64,000 nucleotides of DNA from Turneriella sp. (GTDB lineage Bacteria > Spirochaetota > Leptospiria > Turneriellales > Turneriellaceae), in the NCBI GenBank assembly GCA_019186965.1, contig JABARV010000002.1, positions 440,737-504,736 of the forward strand, in the 5' to 3' direction. A program made the translations under genes and the position numbers. This document shows positions 51,664-60,741 of this stretch, piece after piece; position 1 is the stretch's first letter; every line of letters starts with the position of its first letter. The notes beneath the pieces were generated by a model. It was given only the letters and a program-made list of their open reading frames with translations, was not told the DNA's origin and did not search any database.

Positions 51664-52503
51664 ATGAGTGTCCTCCAAAATGGCAATACGGTACAAAACG
51701 GCGCAACAACGCTTGTCGACGTACAATCCAGCCGCGATAATAGGCACATTGCTATTGACAAAGTCGGTATTAAAGGCATTCGGCATCCCATCAAAATTAG
51801 TGACAAAACCGGTGAAGTGCAAAGCACTGTTGCCGAACTCACAATGGCTGTTTTTCTTCCGCAACAATTCAAAGGTACGCACATGTCGCGTTTTGTTGAA
51901 ATTCTCGAAGCGCGGCACAAAAACCTCGATGTTCCAACTTTTAAAGAACTTTTACCCGAAATGCTCTCCCGTTTGGAATCAAAAGCGGGAGAAATACAAA
52001 TGCGCTTTACTTATTTCGTAACCAAAAAGGCTCCTGTGTCGGGCGTTGAATCGTATATGGATTACGACGTTACCTTTGTCGGAAAAAGCGAAAACGGTGA
52101 AACAGATTTACAGATTAAAGTGGTTGTTCCCGTAACAAGCCTTTGCCCCTGCTCAAAAGAAATTTCTGCATACGGGGCGCACAACCAGCGTAGCCACATA
52201 ACAATTACGGCACGGCTTTCTAAAATTGCCAAAGACGAAAATACGTTATGGATTGAAGATTTAATCCATATCGCAGAAAAAAGCGCTTCGTCGGAGCTTT
52301 ACGGCCTTTTAAAGCGTCCCGATGAGAAATTTGTTACCGAGCATGCATACAATAATCCCAAATTTGTCGAAGATATTGTTCGCGATGTGGCGCATAAATT
52401 AAACGAAGATACCCGAGTAGCGCATTATATCGTTGAAGCGGAAAATTTTGAATCTATACACAACCATTCCGCATACGCGCTGATTGAAAAAAACAAAATA
52501 TAG
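51664..52503 (+). CDS. folE2: GTP cyclohydrolase FolE2 (type IB)
   Basis: The 279-residue protein shows the FolE2 (COG1469) layout. The start [25 protein letters not shown] is typical, and the metal and active Cys occurs in [21 protein letters not shown] (about 156-177), with a Glu and His further on ([19 protein letters not shown]). The enzyme makes dihydroneopterin triphosphate from GTP, the first step of folate and queuosine precursor synthesis; FolE2 is used in place of FolE when zinc is short. The start ATG 51664 has no ribosome site. It is followed by der 17 bases later. Confidence 0.96.
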   Translation: MSVLQNGNTVQNGATTLVDVQSSRDNRHIAIDKVGIKGIRHPIKISDKTGEVQSTVAELTMAVFLPQQFKGTHMSRFVEILEARHKNLDVPTFKELLPEMLSRLESKAGEIQMRFTYFVTKKAPVSGVESYMDYDVTFVGKSENGETDLQIKVVVPVTSLCPCSKEISAYGAHNQRSHITITARLSKIAKDENTLWIEDLIHIAEKSASSELYGLLKRPDEKFVTEHAYNNPKFVEDIVRDVAHKLNEDTRVAHYIVEAENFESIHNHSAYALIEKNKI

Positions 52504-52520
52504 CATCTCTCAAATTTTTT

Positions 52521-53852
52521 ATGCCCGCAATCGCGATTATCGGACGCCAGAATGTGGGCAAAAGTTCCCTCTTCAATAGCCTCATTGGCGCACGCAAGGC
52601 AATTGTCTATAACAGGCCTGGCGTCACACGCGATCTTATCGAAGAAAAAGTTTCATGGGGCGAAGGTAAATGGACGCTTACCGATTTTCCCGGGTTTGAA
52701 AATATACGCGAGCTACGAGAAGACACACTTACGCAAACGGCAATCCAAGCTGCACAGAAGCAACTTGATAAATTCCACTTACTTTTGTTTATTGTTTCGC
52801 GCGAAGGGCTTACTCCTTTCGAGGCAGATTTAGCGCAAAAATTAAGGCGGCATAAAAAACCCGTTTGGTTGGTGGTCAACTTTATCGATGACCCACAACT
52901 GGAAGCGGACGCGACTGATTTTTATGAATTAGGTTTTGCTGAAACCTTTTTCGTTTCTGCTCTTAACCGCCGTAATATCGATGCGCTTAAAGAAAAAATA
53001 CAAAATCATTTTCGTTCAGGAAAAAATCTGGATCCAGTACCAACAGTTAACGCGGATAATATTATTGTAAAAGCAGATTTACGCCTTGCTATTTTGGGAA
53101 AACCCAACGCAGGAAAAAGCACTCTTTTCAACACCCTCACCGGAAAAGAACGCGCACTCACCTCGCCTATTGCAGGAACAACGCGCGATAGCATTAACGA
53201 AACTTTTTTATTCCAAGGAAAGCGCGTCGAAGTTGTAGATACGGCAGGGTTACGCCGGCAAAGAAATGTTGTTGAAGATGTAGAATCTATTAGCGTAAAG
53301 AGAGCAAAGGAGGCGTTGGAGGCTGCCGATGTTTGTTTTCTGGTTATGGATTATTTAGAAAATTTAGATAAACAAAATAAAACTCTTTTCGCTCTTATAG
53401 CCGCAGCAGGAAAACCGCTTATTGCGCTCGTCAATAAACTTGATGCTTTTCGTGACGACAAAGAAACTAAAGCAAAAATTGCAACTGAAATGGCGAAAGC
53501 GCAGAAAGCATTTTGGAATTTCCCTTGGTTTTTTGTGAGCGCACAAACTGGAGAAAATTCGACAAAGGCGCTCGAGAAAGCGTTTGCGTTAAAAAACCAA
53601 ATTATTGAGAAAATTAGTACACCAAAACTTAATACTATTCTAAAAGAGCTTTCACGAAGCCATCTTTTGCAAAACCAAAATATTCGGCTTAAATATATTA
53701 CGCAGGGAACGCCTTTGAACCGGTTTATTCTTTTCGCAAATAAGCCTGTAACAGCGCCGGTTAGGCGCCACCTCGCAAGCTCTCTTGCAAAAAAATTGGA
53801 AATGACGGATGTACCGATACTTTTGCAAGTACGTACACAGCTACGTCCTTAA
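52521..53852 (+). CDS. der: GTPase Der (EngA)
   Basis: The 443-residue protein has two tandem GTPase domains and a C-terminal KH-like domain, the unique layout of Der. Domain 1: P-loop GRQNVGKSSL, switch RPGVTRDLIE, DFPGF. Domain 2: P-loop GKPNAGKSTL, TTRDSINE, DTAGL, NKLD and SAQTG. In domain 1 the base-recognition motif NKxD reads VNFIDD (no Lys), a possible variation in guanine recognition. The C-terminal part includes RLKYITQG and FANKP. The protein assists 50S ribosome assembly. It follows folE2 closely on the same strand. Confidence 0.97.
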   Translation: MPAIAIIGRQNVGKSSLFNSLIGARKAIVYNRPGVTRDLIEEKVSWGEGKWTLTDFPGFENIRELREDTLTQTAIQAAQKQLDKFHLLLFIVSREGLTPFEADLAQKLRRHKKPVWLVVNFIDDPQLEADATDFYELGFAETFFVSALNRRNIDALKEKIQNHFRSGKNLDPVPTVNADNIIVKADLRLAILGKPNAGKSTLFNTLTGKERALTSPIAGTTRDSINETFLFQGKRVEVVDTAGLRRQRNVVEDVESISVKRAKEALEAADVCFLVMDYLENLDKQNKTLFALIAAAGKPLIALVNKLDAFRDDKETKAKIATEMAKAQKAFWNFPWFFVSAQTGENSTKALEKAFALKNQIIEKISTPKLNTILKELSRSHLLQNQNIRLKYITQGTPLNRFILFANKPVTAPVRRHLASSLAKKLEMTDVPILLQVRTQLRP

Positions 53853-53860
53853 GAAATCTC

Positions 53861-54634
53861 TTATTTTTCTAAGCTCGATAATAAATCGGTTAATGGAGCC
53901 TTCGAGTTACGCATCATGCCGCGGTGCGGTTGTTCTAAATCCATCGTTACCGTAAATACAGCCGTTACCAAAAGGATATAAACCGAAATTCGTGCAAGAC
54001 TTAGCCACGATAATTTTCTGTCGGCGGCTAAACGCCCAATCATAAATGAACTTATCATTCCAAACGCGACCAAAAGAAGGATTATCGTATCTGCAATTTG
54101 GTTCATGCTTCCGTAAAGGGCTTTGTCGTGCGTCATTGTCATTCCATTAAAGCCGTTCATAAGCGGAGTGTGGAGCGTTGGCGACGCTTTCGAATGGATA
54201 ATTTCTCGCAGCACGGCAGCAATTTTGTCCTGCGAAGTACGGCTATCCCTAGTGACCTCTTGCATACGCGGATCGTCGATATGGACTTTCCCAAAAGCAA
54301 GCCGCGATTTAACGTATTTCACTAATTCAAGCCGAATCTTTTCACTATGCTCTTTATCGAGCATCGACGCAGTTGCTGCAAAGTCGCCAATAGCAATCGC
54401 TTCTTCACGCAAATATCCTTTGCGGTCTTCGTAACGGTTTGCTGCACCCGAAAAACAAAACGCAAGAAGTAACGCAAAGAGTGCAATTCCTGCGTCTTCA
54501 ATGCGGGATGATTTATCTGCATTCTCGTTTTTGAACATCGCTCGAGTATACGTCCCAAGCCACCACGCAAAAAGCATTAAACCAAAAAAACAAACCCCTA
54601 AAAGCCATGCATCAAAATGTAAAATAGAACTCAT
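53861..54634 (-). CDS. DUF4239/bestrophin-like membrane protein
   Basis: The protein has about 257 residues when started at ATG 54634, which has GGGA upstream. Two membrane helices at the N-terminus (LLGVCFFGLMLFAWWLG, and GIALFALLLAFCFSGAA near 45-62) and two near the C-terminus (TIILLLVAFGMISSFMI, ISVYILLVTAVFTVTM) enclose a soluble helical part with RYEDRKGYLREEAIAIGDF. This layout fits the DUF4239 group, sometimes called bestrophin-like; ion conduction is not proven. Other starts at 54649 and 54673 are possible. The gene overlaps or nearly abuts the one ending at 54657. Confidence 0.65.
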   Translation of the reverse strand: MSSILHFDAWLLGVCFFGLMLFAWWLGTYTRAMFKNENADKSSRIEDAGIALFALLLAFCFSGAANRYEDRKGYLREEAIAIGDFAATASMLDKEHSEKIRLELVKYVKSRLAFGKVHIDDPRMQEVTRDSRTSQDKIAAVLREIIHSKASPTLHTPLMNGFNGMTMTHDKALYGSMNQIADTIILLLVAFGMISSFMIGRLAADRKLSWLSLARISVYILLVTAVFTVTMDLEQPHRGMMRNSKAPLTDLLSSLEK

Positions 54635-54656
54635 AAAACTTATTCCCATAAGAACA

Positions 54657-55712
54657 CTAATTAAACATGACATCGCCTGTCGACGCGTCTTCGGACGTCT
54701 TGGGTTCGCTAATTTGCACACGCGCAGCCGTTTTCTCAAGGGCGCGGGGTACCTGCGTGCGAATAAGTAAATTTTTTTCGAGTAAATCTGCTTCTATTGC
54801 AAGCTGCTTGTCAAAAAGCCATTCGGTTACACGCATACGCACAGCTAAATCATGGGTTTCAACAAGCAGTTGTTCGCGCAGAAGCGTATAATCTTGGTAT
54901 GCACGGTCTTGAAAAAGTTCAAATGCAGATTTAATATCGCTTAAACCCAAATGCGCCGTAGGCCGCCCTGCGTACGATGCTTGCGATAAACCTGTAAAAT
55001 TTCCCGATTTTAACTTCCATGTCGCTTGCGCAACGTGGTAATCGCACAAATAGCTTCTTATAAATTCCAAAAACTCTTGGGGTGAAAGCATTGCGTTTGA
55101 AACATCCTTTGCAAGCGTCGACATATCCGCAAACAGGCTTCCTTGATCAAAGTCTTTTATGATAATTACTGAAAGCTGGCGGCGTTGTTTACGTTCTGCG
55201 CGTAGTAGAGAATAAATTTTTGCACGATTTTCTTGCACACGAGATTTTTGGATTGTAGGCATATCTTGATCGAAGACCACAATAGACGCACGGTGCTTTA
55301 ATTCTTTAAGCAATGTTGGGATTGAATCAACCGCAATAGGGTTGAAACCAAAAAGCGAGAACATCCGCATTGTTTGGCTTTTAAGCGGCTCTGCCAAAAA
55401 TGCTAAAATGGTCTCTCCAAAAATTGTTGAAACTTGAAGTTCGAATACACGCGCTGGGGCAATGAGCAATTCATCAAGCGACAATACCTGCACATGGCCT
55501 TTGGCGGCAATACGCGTATAACTTGCTTTAAGCGACTGGCCGCAGCAAACAAGAAGATCGGTAGATAAAACTTTATCGAGTTCTAAATCGCTATCAATAA
55601 ATTCTACACGCTCGCGTGTAAAATGTGGGTATAAAATTTGGAGCGCGGCAATACGTTCGCGATCGGCTACACTTGCTTGGTGGAAAAAAATGCGCTCAAA
55701 AGCGTATGCCAT
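54657..55712 (-). CDS. Hypothetical cytoplasmic protein
   Basis: The 351-residue protein is unrecognised. The N-terminal half looks like tandem receiver-like alpha/beta folds without phosphorylation motifs: FFHQASVADRERIAALQIL and LLVCCGQSLKASYTRIAAKG, and then FSLFGFNPIAVDSIPTLLKE with IVVFDQDMPTI and QLSVIIIKDFD. The second set resembles a degenerate response-regulator receiver (D in VVFDQDMP, K in IIKDFD). The C-terminal part is helical and charged (YTLLREQLLVETHDLAVRMRVTEWLFDKQL). The start ATG 55712 is just before a TAATGCGACATAAT motif. It runs in the same direction as the DUF4239-like gene. Confidence 0.55.
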   Translation of the reverse strand: MAYAFERIFFHQASVADRERIAALQILYPHFTRERVEFIDSDLELDKVLSTDLLVCCGQSLKASYTRIAAKGHVQVLSLDELLIAPARVFELQVSTIFGETILAFLAEPLKSQTMRMFSLFGFNPIAVDSIPTLLKELKHRASIVVFDQDMPTIQKSRVQENRAKIYSLLRAERKQRRQLSVIIIKDFDQGSLFADMSTLAKDVSNAMLSPQEFLEFIRSYLCDYHVAQATWKLKSGNFTGLSQASYAGRPTAHLGLSDIKSAFELFQDRAYQDYTLLREQLLVETHDLAVRMRVTEWLFDKQLAIEADLLEKNLLIRTQVPRALEKTAARVQISEPKTSEDASTGDVMFN

Positions 55713-55767
55713 TAATGCGACATAATCTTTGAGCGTTTTTCACGTTGTCAACGATTTGGAGGTCTTC

Positions 55768-58146
55768 TTAAAAGGAAGAGTTTCGCCGCAAGCGTAGCGC
55801 GTTTGCAATTACCGAGACAGAGCTTAAGCTCATCGCCGCCGCACCCAGCATAGGCGACAAAAGCACCCCAAAAACTGGATAGAGTACGCCTGCCGCAACA
55901 GGTACACCCAAGAGGTTATACACAAATGCAAAAAATAAATTTTGTTTAATGTTTTTAAGCACACGGTGGCTTAGCTTACGCGCATCGGTAATTTTTACAA
56001 GGTCGCCTTTGACGAGGGTTAGGCCAGAACTTGCCATCGCAACATCCGTACCCGTTCCCATGGCAATCCCGACGTGTGCACGCGCTAAAGCAGGTGCGTC
56101 GTTCACGCCATCCCCCGCCATGGCAACGGTTCTTCCTTGAGAAACAAGTTGCGCAATATATTTAGCCTTGCCTTCGGGTTTTACGTCGGCTTCAAATTCA
56201 TCGATGCCTAAAGTTTTTGCGATTGCAGTTGCGGTTTCTTTATTGTCGCCTGTAAGCATAACGACATGCACTCCATCTTTTTTAAGCATGCGGATTGCCT
56301 CTGGAGTCGTTCTTTTAATTTTGTCTGCAATGGCAATTACACCCGCCAAACTTTTCTCTTGCGCGAGAAAAACAACTGTGTGTCCTTTTTGCCTATGGTC
56401 GCGCACAAAGCTGTTAGCTTCTGTAATGTTAATTTCATTTTCTATCATCAGTTTTTCGTTGCCGATAAAAACATTTTTATTTTCAACGGTTGCCTTAACC
56501 CCGCTTCCTGTAAGCGACCCAAAATCTGTTGCGGCGGCAATGGTAAGGTTTCGCTTTTCGCTTTCGGCAACAATTGCACGCGCCAACGGATGCTCGCTCG
56601 GTTTTTCAAGTGCAGTAGCAAGCGAAAGTGCATAGTTTTCTTCTACACCGTGCGGCGTAAAAATTCCTGTTACAGAAGGCTTTCCTTCGGTAAGGGTTCC
56701 TGTTTTGTCGACGACTAAGGTATCGATTTTTCCCAAAGTTTCAAGAGCTTCGGCGTCTTTAATAAGAATGCCTTCTTGTGCGGCTTTTCCAACGCCAACC
56801 ATAATCGACATGGGCGTTGCAAGCCCCAGCGCACATGGGCACGCAATAATGAGCACTGCGACGGCGTTTACAAATGCGTATGCATAGCGGGGTTCAGGCC
56901 CCACAATGGCCCACACAATAAAGCTTACAATTGAAACAAGCACCACCGCAGGAACAAACCACGCTGATGCAATATCGGCCATGCGTTGGATGGGGGCGCG
57001 ACTACGCTGCGCATTGGCGACCATCGCGACAATTTGCGCAAGCATCGTTTCGCGTCCCACGCGTTCAGCTTTCATGAGGAATGCCCCTGTGGTGTTGAGC
57101 GTACTCCCAACAACTTTGTCGCCTTTCTTTTTCGCTACAGGAATGCTTTCGCCGGTGAGCATCGACTCGTCGACAAAGCTTTCCCCTTCGGTTACAGTAC
57201 CGTCGACAGGAATTTTTTCACCAGGCCTGACACGCAAAATATTTCCCGGATACACTTCTTCAAGGGGAACGTCTCTTTCTGCGCCGTAAGCACCCACGAC
57301 GTGCGCAGTATTCGCTTGAAGCCCCATAAGAGCGCGTATTGCTCCACCCGCACCGTCGCGTGCTTTAAGCTCGAGTACTTGTCCCAAAAGGACAAGCGTT
57401 GTAATCATTGCTGCCGCTTCAAAATAGAGGTCAACTGAAGTGCCGTGGTTACGGAATGCGTCGGGAAATATACCAGGAAAAAAAAGCGCAATAACGCTAA
57501 AAAAATACGCGGAGAGGGTTCCCAAACCAATGAGCGTGAACATATTCGGTGAAATATTGGTAATCGAACGCCATGCTTTTACTAAAAGAGGCCATCCCCC
57601 CCAAAGTGTCGCCGGAGTTGCGAGAATAAATTGAAGAAAACCAAACCATCCTTGAGGAAGTTTGTGGCTAAACGAAAGTCCTGGAACCATATCGCCCATC
57701 GAAACTATAAAAAGCGGTAGGGTAAAAAAGGCGGATATCCAAAAGCGGCGGCGCATGCCTTTGAGCTCGTGGTTTTCCCCTGCGTCTGCGGAGGGCATCG
57801 TCGCTTCCAGCGCCATGCCGCATTTAGGGCAATCCCCCGGATGGTCTTGGAGTATTTCAGGGTGCATGGGGCAGGTATACATTGATCCCGCTATTTTTAT
57901 TTGAGGAGCAGATTTTTGGCTACCCATGTAAGCATCGGGATTTTTACGAAATTTTTCTGCGCAATGTGTGCTACAAAAATAAATTGTTTGGTCTTTGTAT
58001 TTTTCTTGCGCTGCCGCTGTTTCGCCTTTAACAGACATTCCGCAAACAGGGTCTTTAGCCGTTGTATGGCCGTGTTGGTGTTTATGCTCTAAAGTAGCTG
58101 TTTTTTGTGCGTTTTCTCTACACGCACAAACGTGTTCGTTTTCCAT
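55768..58146 (-). CDS. copA: Copper-translocating P1B-type ATPase
   Basis: The protein has 792 residues from ATG 58146. An N-terminal His/Cys-rich stretch ([14 protein letters not shown]) leads to a YHS domain (KDPVCGMSV...CSTHCAEKF, about 28-70) and a heavy-metal binding motif [10 protein letters not shown]...CPKCGM (about 85-110). The transport core has eight helices with IACPCALG (CPC ion site), the phosphorylation loop [11 protein letters not shown] dipeptide in SEHPLARAI, and [11 protein letters not shown]. The CPC, HP and YHS features mark a Cu(I) or Ag(I) exporter, with classic CXXC N-terminal domains replaced by YHS. The 6-residue longer start at 58164 is less likely. Confidence 0.94.
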   Translation of the reverse strand: MENEHVCACRENAQKTATLEHKHQHGHTTAKDPVCGMSVKGETAAAQEKYKDQTIYFCSTHCAEKFRKNPDAYMGSQKSAPQIKIAGSMYTCPMHPEILQDHPGDCPKCGMALEATMPSADAGENHELKGMRRRFWISAFFTLPLFIVSMGDMVPGLSFSHKLPQGWFGFLQFILATPATLWGGWPLLVKAWRSITNISPNMFTLIGLGTLSAYFFSVIALFFPGIFPDAFRNHGTSVDLYFEAAAMITTLVLLGQVLELKARDGAGGAIRALMGLQANTAHVVGAYGAERDVPLEEVYPGNILRVRPGEKIPVDGTVTEGESFVDESMLTGESIPVAKKKGDKVVGSTLNTTGAFLMKAERVGRETMLAQIVAMVANAQRSRAPIQRMADIASAWFVPAVVLVSIVSFIVWAIVGPEPRYAYAFVNAVAVLIIACPCALGLATPMSIMVGVGKAAQEGILIKDAEALETLGKIDTLVVDKTGTLTEGKPSVTGIFTPHGVEENYALSLATALEKPSEHPLARAIVAESEKRNLTIAAATDFGSLTGSGVKATVENKNVFIGNEKLMIENEINITEANSFVRDHRQKGHTVVFLAQEKSLAGVIAIADKIKRTTPEAIRMLKKDGVHVVMLTGDNKETATAIAKTLGIDEFEADVKPEGKAKYIAQLVSQGRTVAMAGDGVNDAPALARAHVGIAMGTGTDVAMASSGLTLVKGDLVKITDARKLSHRVLKNIKQNLFFAFVYNLLGVPVAAGVLYPVFGVLLSPMLGAAAMSLSSVSVIANALRLRRNSSF

Positions 58147-58193
58147 GTAAAGTAAAATGTACAAAATTTTGCGTAACAGTGCATTTTTTTAAG

Positions 58194-58222
58194 TTGCCAC
58201 TTTAGCGTTACGCCGATACATT
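58194..58222 (+). promoter_or_regulatory. Promoter for leaderless PilZ gene
   Basis: TTGCCA (58194-58199), a 17-base spacer and TACATT (58217-58222) lie so that the ATG at 58229 is six bases past the -10, the usual start of transcription. The same geometry is seen at 12271 and 62130. Confidence 0.6.
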
Positions 58223-58228
58223 ACTATA

Positions 58229-58570
58229 ATGGCCGAAAAAGACCGCGAGCATAAAAGAGAATTGGGAAGGCTTAAAGTTATGCTCGATGGACAGTACCGG
58301 TTTATCGGCGAAACTGAATGGTCGCCCTGCGGCCTCGTTAATTTAAGCACACGTGGGCTTGCCCTTGTGGGGAAACAATCGTTTTACGAAGGCGATAAAA
58401 TTGAAGTCCGGTTTAGTATTGAAAAGCGAAGCATCCAAGTGACTGTTGAAATTACCAATCTTTTCGGTAAAAAGGCAGGCGGAAAAATTCTTGAAATCGC
58501 AGACAAAGACCGTAGCATTATACAAGAAGTACTCAACCGCGTGCTTCTCTCTGGCAGTACTACTCTTTAG
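58229..58570 (+). CDS. PilZ-domain protein
   Basis: The 113-residue protein is a single PilZ domain: an N-terminal RELGRLKVMLDGQY region that stands where the RxxxR c-di-GMP motif is expected, CGLVNLSTRGLALVGKQ carrying the second motif (NLSxxG, compared with D/NxSxxG), and the strand-rich rest. The first motif has Arg residues (KRELGR) in keeping with binding. It is probably a cyclic di-GMP effector, and a GGDEF-EAL protein at 34642 could supply the signal. The start is fixed by the promoter at 58194. It is divergent from copA, whose start is 82 bases away. Confidence 0.8.
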   Translation: MAEKDREHKRELGRLKVMLDGQYRFIGETEWSPCGLVNLSTRGLALVGKQSFYEGDKIEVRFSIEKRSIQVTVEITNLFGKKAGGKILEIADKDRSIIQEVLNRVLLSGSTTL

Positions 58571-58589
58571 GAAATCTCGAAAAAGTTTT

Positions 58590-59477
58590 TTAATTATCGC
58601 ACGAAGCGCAGTCTTCTTCACCGTATTCAATTTCAATAGTTACGTGCCCAATCGATAACCTATGCGCTACTTCTTTAAGCGCAAGTTTAATTTTCGCCGC
58701 TTTTGCGCGAGGGTTTATAACTGCATGGAGGGTCATTACGTGGCTTTCACCATCCAAAGTCCAAATATGCAAATCATGTACTGAACACACGCCTTTTACG
58801 GCAACCATTGCTTCGTGAATTTTTTCTATTTCTATTCCATGCGGAATTTGCTGTAAGAAAATTTTTGCAACGCTATTTAAATTGCGAACAACATTGTATA
58901 AAACCCATACCGCAATGCCGAGCGAAAGCAGTGGGTCAAACCAAGGAAGACGGAAAAAAATCATGAGTATACTTCCTAAAAGTACCGCAATCCATCCGAG
59001 TACATCTTCCATAAAATGTAAAAAAATCGCCCGTTCCGATAGACTCTTCCCGCGCTTCATCCGCAAGGCAGCAATACCGTTTATCGCTATACCAAAAACA
59101 GCAAGTATGAACATCCCCTGCGCGTTAGCTTCCTGTGGGTGAAAAAAACGTTTCACAGATTCGCTAATCATGATAACCGAACCTACGGCAAGTATTGTAG
59201 AAATAAAAACAGTTCCCATGAGCGAGTAACGCTTGTAGCCATACGAAAACCGTACATCGCGGGGCTTCTCTGAAGTTTTTTGTAAGACCCAAGCGACAAC
59301 GAGTGAAAGCGCATCGCCAAAATCGTGGAGTGCGTCGGTTAAAATCGCGACGCTATTAGTGATGAATCCACCTATAAGTTCAATAACTGCAAACAAGAGG
59401 TTGAGTACTACGCCAAGAGCGATATTTTTCCCTACACTTTTGTGGTCGTGGTGGTGGTGGTGGTGCTCGTGGCCCAT
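58590..59477 (-). CDS. Cation diffusion facilitator (zinc/cobalt-type efflux)
   Basis: The protein has 295 residues from ATG 59477, with a His-rich N-terminus (EHHHHHHDHKS). Six membrane helices follow, with the metal-site motif ILTDALHDFGDALSL (HDxxD in helix 2) and a matching HFMEDVLGWIAVL in helix 5. A C-terminal cytoplasmic domain (VKGVCSVHDLHIWTLDGESHV) is present. CDF proteins export Zn, Co or Cd in exchange for protons. GTG 59489 is an alternative start. It lies near copA and is transcribed in the same direction, but a plus-strand PilZ gene sits between. Confidence 0.94.
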   Translation of the reverse strand: MGHEHHHHHHDHKSVGKNIALGVVLNLLFAVIELIGGFITNSVAILTDALHDFGDALSLVVAWVLQKTSEKPRDVRFSYGYKRYSLMGTVFISTILAVGSVIMISESVKRFFHPQEANAQGMFILAVFGIAINGIAALRMKRGKSLSERAIFLHFMEDVLGWIAVLLGSILMIFFRLPWFDPLLSLGIAVWVLYNVVRNLNSVAKIFLQQIPHGIEIEKIHEAMVAVKGVCSVHDLHIWTLDGESHVMTLHAVINPRAKAAKIKLALKEVAHRLSIGHVTIEIEYGEEDCASCDN

Positions 59478-59561
59478 TTGTTCTTTCACCAGTTGCGAGG
59501 CAGACTATTTTTAAGTTGAGCACTGTGCGTAAGAACCAGTGCGGCAAGCTTAAATAAAATG

Positions 59562-59635
59562 TGGGCGATGCAAGATTCGAACTTGCGACCCCCTGCTTGT
59601 AAGGCAGGTGCTCTAACCAGCTGAGCTAATCGCCC
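59562..59635 (-). tRNA. tRNA-Val(TAC)
   Basis: On the minus strand the acceptor arms GGGCGAT and ATCGCCC with discriminator A, the D arm GCTC...GAGC, the anticodon arm CCTGC-CTTACAA-GCAGG (anticodon TAC) and the T arm GCAAG-TTCGAAT-CTTGC are all perfect. The length is 74. No encoded CCA. The rpsT gene lies just upstream on the same strand. Confidence 0.96.
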
Positions 59636-59641
59636 TGTAAA

Positions 59642-59914
59642 CTAAGGAGTTGGTGCTGCTTTTTTTACAAGCGCCGCCATACGCGATTTTTTGCGTGCGG
59701 CGGCATTTTTGTGGATAAGGTTTGTTTTTGCAGCCTTATCAACAAGCGAAGCTAATTTATTTTGTGTTTTGCTTAGTTCTTCTACTTTTTTCTCCGCAAC
59801 AAGTTTACGTAGTTTCTTCTCTTGTGTGCGCATCTCTGATTTTTGAGCCTGGTTTTGCTTGCGGCGCTTTTCTGCTTGGCGCGCCCGTTTTTTTGCAGAT
59901 GCTATATTTGGCAT
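59642..59914 (-). CDS. rpsT: 30S ribosomal protein S20
   Basis: The 90-residue, very basic protein begins MPNIASAKKRARQAEKRRKQ, the usual S20 start, and continues with LVDKAAKTNLIHKNAAARKKSRMAALVKK, the conserved C-terminal helix. It binds 16S rRNA early in 30S assembly. Length is normal. AGGAAC lies before ATG 59914. It is followed at once by tRNA-Val, possibly on the same transcript. Confidence 0.97.
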   Translation of the reverse strand: MPNIASAKKRARQAEKRRKQNQAQKSEMRTQEKKLRKLVAEKKVEELSKTQNKLASLVDKAAKTNLIHKNAAARKKSRMAALVKKAAPTP

Positions 59915-59978
59915 TTCTGTTCCTGTTCCTAAAGTGTGGCAAAATTGAGCTTTTAGTCACGGCGTCAATCTTTAGAGC

Positions 59979-60014
59979 TTATCTCGTATTAAATCCCAAA
60001 GACATACGAGATAA
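59979..60014. repeat. Inverted repeat between the response regulator gene and rpsT
   Basis: TTATCTCGTAT (59979-59989) and ATACGAGATAA (60004-60014) are exact complements with 14 bases between. No T-run follows on either strand. It could be a terminator-like hairpin for the regulator gene or an operator in the rpsT upstream region, about 65 bases before its start. Confidence 0.5.
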
Positions 60015-60085
60015 ATTTAACAAAAAGAGAAAGCTGTCCCTTCTCAAATTTTTTGGGTTAAGAAGACGGCAGTAAATTCACAACT

Positions 60086-60721
60086 TCAATTTAAAAGACC
60101 AAGCTGGCGTGCGCGGTTGAGCGTTTCTACCTTGTTCCCTGTTTCGAGTTTTTCGTAAATACTTGAAATATGGACGCGTACCGTGTTGGGACTAATCTCG
60201 ATGTCGTCGGCAATTTCCTTGTAGTTGAGCCCCAGTGATATTAAATTCAAAACCTCTAATTCTCGCTCTGAGAGTGGATTTTTCTCGAAAGAGGACTCGT
60301 CGGTGTCGTCTAAAATTTTTCGCGCAACGCGCGGGCTTAGCGGAGCGCCGCCCAGCATAATAACCGTAAGCTCGGCCAATAACAAATCGTCGCTCGTATC
60401 TTTGAGAAGATAACCGTCGATACCACATTTCATTAGGCGCACGATACGCGCTTGGTCTTCAAACACGGTAAACACAACTATCTTTATTTGTGGAAATCGG
60501 CTACGCACAATCGGTATCAATTCTTCACCGCTTATGCCGGGAAGCTCAAGGTCGACCATAATGAGTTCGCAAAAAATTTCGGAAAGGCGTTCGATAGCAT
60601 CCTCAGCGCTGGTGCAGAGCGCGCACAATGTGAAATTGGATTCACGCGCAAAAAGGTCTGAAAGCCGTTGTTGAATAACGGGTCTATCTTCGACGACCAT
60701 AATGCTTATCTTTTTTTTCAT
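60086..60721 (-). CDS. LuxR/NarL-type response regulator
   Basis: The 211-residue protein has a receiver (acidic pair in VVEDRP, acceptor Asp in IMVDLELPGISG, Lys in YLLKDT) and a C-terminal LuxR-type helix-turn-helix (LSERELEVLNLISLGLNYKEI, EISPNTVRVHISSIYEKL). Such regulators bind DNA as dimers upon phosphorylation. It lies 20 bases after the sensor kinase gene (60742-61944), so they form a two-component pair. Targets cannot be told from the sequence. Confidence 0.95.
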   Translation of the reverse strand: MKKKISIMVVEDRPVIQQRLSDLFARESNFTLCALCTSAEDAIERLSEIFCELIMVDLELPGISGEELIPIVRSRFPQIKIVVFTVFEDQARIVRLMKCGIDGYLLKDTSDDLLLAELTVIMLGGAPLSPRVARKILDDTDESSFEKNPLSERELEVLNLISLGLNYKEIADDIEISPNTVRVHISSIYEKLETGNKVETLNRARQLGLLN

Positions 60722-60741
60722 GGCTATGTGTCTTGCTCGCC

